From contig QOAM01000117.1 in assembly GCA_003978075.1 (NCBI GenBank), positions 1 to 5,395 of the forward strand: a DNA stretch of 5,395 nt, written 5' to 3'. Under the pieces are notes generated by a model, which searched no databases, had not been told where the DNA came from, and saw only the letters and a list, made by a program, of their open reading frames with translations. Made by a program: the position numbers and the translations under genes. Shown here piece by piece: positions 5,017 to 5,395 of this stretch. Positions within the stretch are counted from its first letter, which is position 1; every line of letters begins with the position of its first letter. The stretch is from Thermodesulfatator sp. (GTDB lineage Bacteria; Desulfobacterota; Thermodesulfobacteria; Thermodesulfobacteriales; Thermodesulfobacteriaceae).

Positions 5017-5395
5017 ATGTCTTTTGAAGAGGATGTCCTGAAGGACTTTTTGACCGAGGCCAAGGAGAGCCTGGAAAAGCTGGATGAGGAGTTTGTGGAA
5101 CTGGAGCAGGATCCTCAGAACGCAGAGATCCTGAAGAGCATTTTCCGCACCATGCACACCTTGAAAGGCACCGCGGGCTTTTTCGGTTTCAAGACCCTGG
5201 AGGGGATCGCCCATTTTTCCGAGGACATTCTTTCTAAGCTCCGGGACGGGCTGGTGGTGGCGGACGAGGAGATCATCGACATGCTGCTGCGGGCGGTAGA
5301 CCACATCAAGGCCATCATTGCCCACCTAGAGGAGCACAAGCAGGAGCCGATGGACGAGACCTATCTGGACTTCCTGGTGGAGCTCAGCAACTTTG
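5017..5395 (+). CDS. cheA: Chemotaxis histidine kinase CheA, N-terminal part
   Basis: The window ends after 126 codons, so only the P1 (HPt) domain is seen. The sequence FRTMHTLKGTAGFFGF carries the phosphorylated histidine, His47, at the usual place for CheA. It is followed by a conserved third helix region (LEGIAHFSEDILSKLRDG) and further helices to about residue 107. In the family, the kinase domain downstream phosphorylates this His from ATP, and the phosphate passes to CheY and CheB, both encoded just upstream. Presence and integrity of the P2-P5 domains (CheY docking, dimerisation, kinase, CheW-like) cannot be judged here. It lies 16 bases after cheR and so is almost certainly in the same operon. 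Confidence 0.95.
   Translation, partial: MSFEEDVLKDFLTEAKESLEKLDEEFVELEQDPQNAEILKSIFRTMHTLKGTAGFFGFKTLEGIAHFSEDILSKLRDGLVVADEEIIDMLLRAVDHIKAIIAHLEEHKQEPMDETYLDFLVELSNF

Overview
The window is a stretch of a bacterial motility and chemotaxis locus, with every gene on the + strand. The DNA is G+C-rich (roughly 60 % by eye). The proteins are rich in Glu, Lys and Arg, the spacing is tight, and the gene set is that of a polar-flagellated, deltaproteobacterial-type lineage. A thermophilic member of Desulfobacterota/Thermodesulfobacteriota is a reasonable guess, but this rests on protein flavour and synteny only; no marker gene is present.

Left block (1-1421): the 3' end of a canonical CheY; a single-pass membrane protein with a long acidic cytoplasmic tail and a FliL-like periplasmic domain; a 59-residue Pro/charge-rich small ORF (854-1033) with a good ribosome binding site; and a DUF2802-type protein (membrane anchor, coiled coil, C-terminal helix-turn-helix-like motif). 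The genes are separated by a few bases or overlap, so they look like one transcription unit.

Middle (1421-1641): a 220-base non-coding gap that is the least ordinary part of the window. It holds two 71-base direct repeats (69/71 identical), each able to fold into small hairpins. Between them is a perfect 11-bp hairpin followed by seven A residues, which is the wrong polarity for an intrinsic terminator on either strand. A short inverted repeat then overlaps the ribosome binding site of the next gene.

Right block (1642-5395): a FliK-like protein with an internal duplication of a 62-residue beta-rich unit, then cheY, cheB, cheR and the first 126 codons of cheA. cheY/cheB overlap as ATGA and cheB/cheR as TAATG, so they are probably translationally coupled; cheA has its own strong ribosome binding site.

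Together the right-hand genes give most of the chemotaxis core: the CheA kinase, a CheY output regulator and the CheR/CheB methylation-adaptation pair. The left-hand genes look like flagellum-associated accessory proteins. I see no clear undescribed system. The points most worth a second look are the repeat/hairpin gap, the small ORF, the acidic FliL-like protein and the duplicated FliK-like module.
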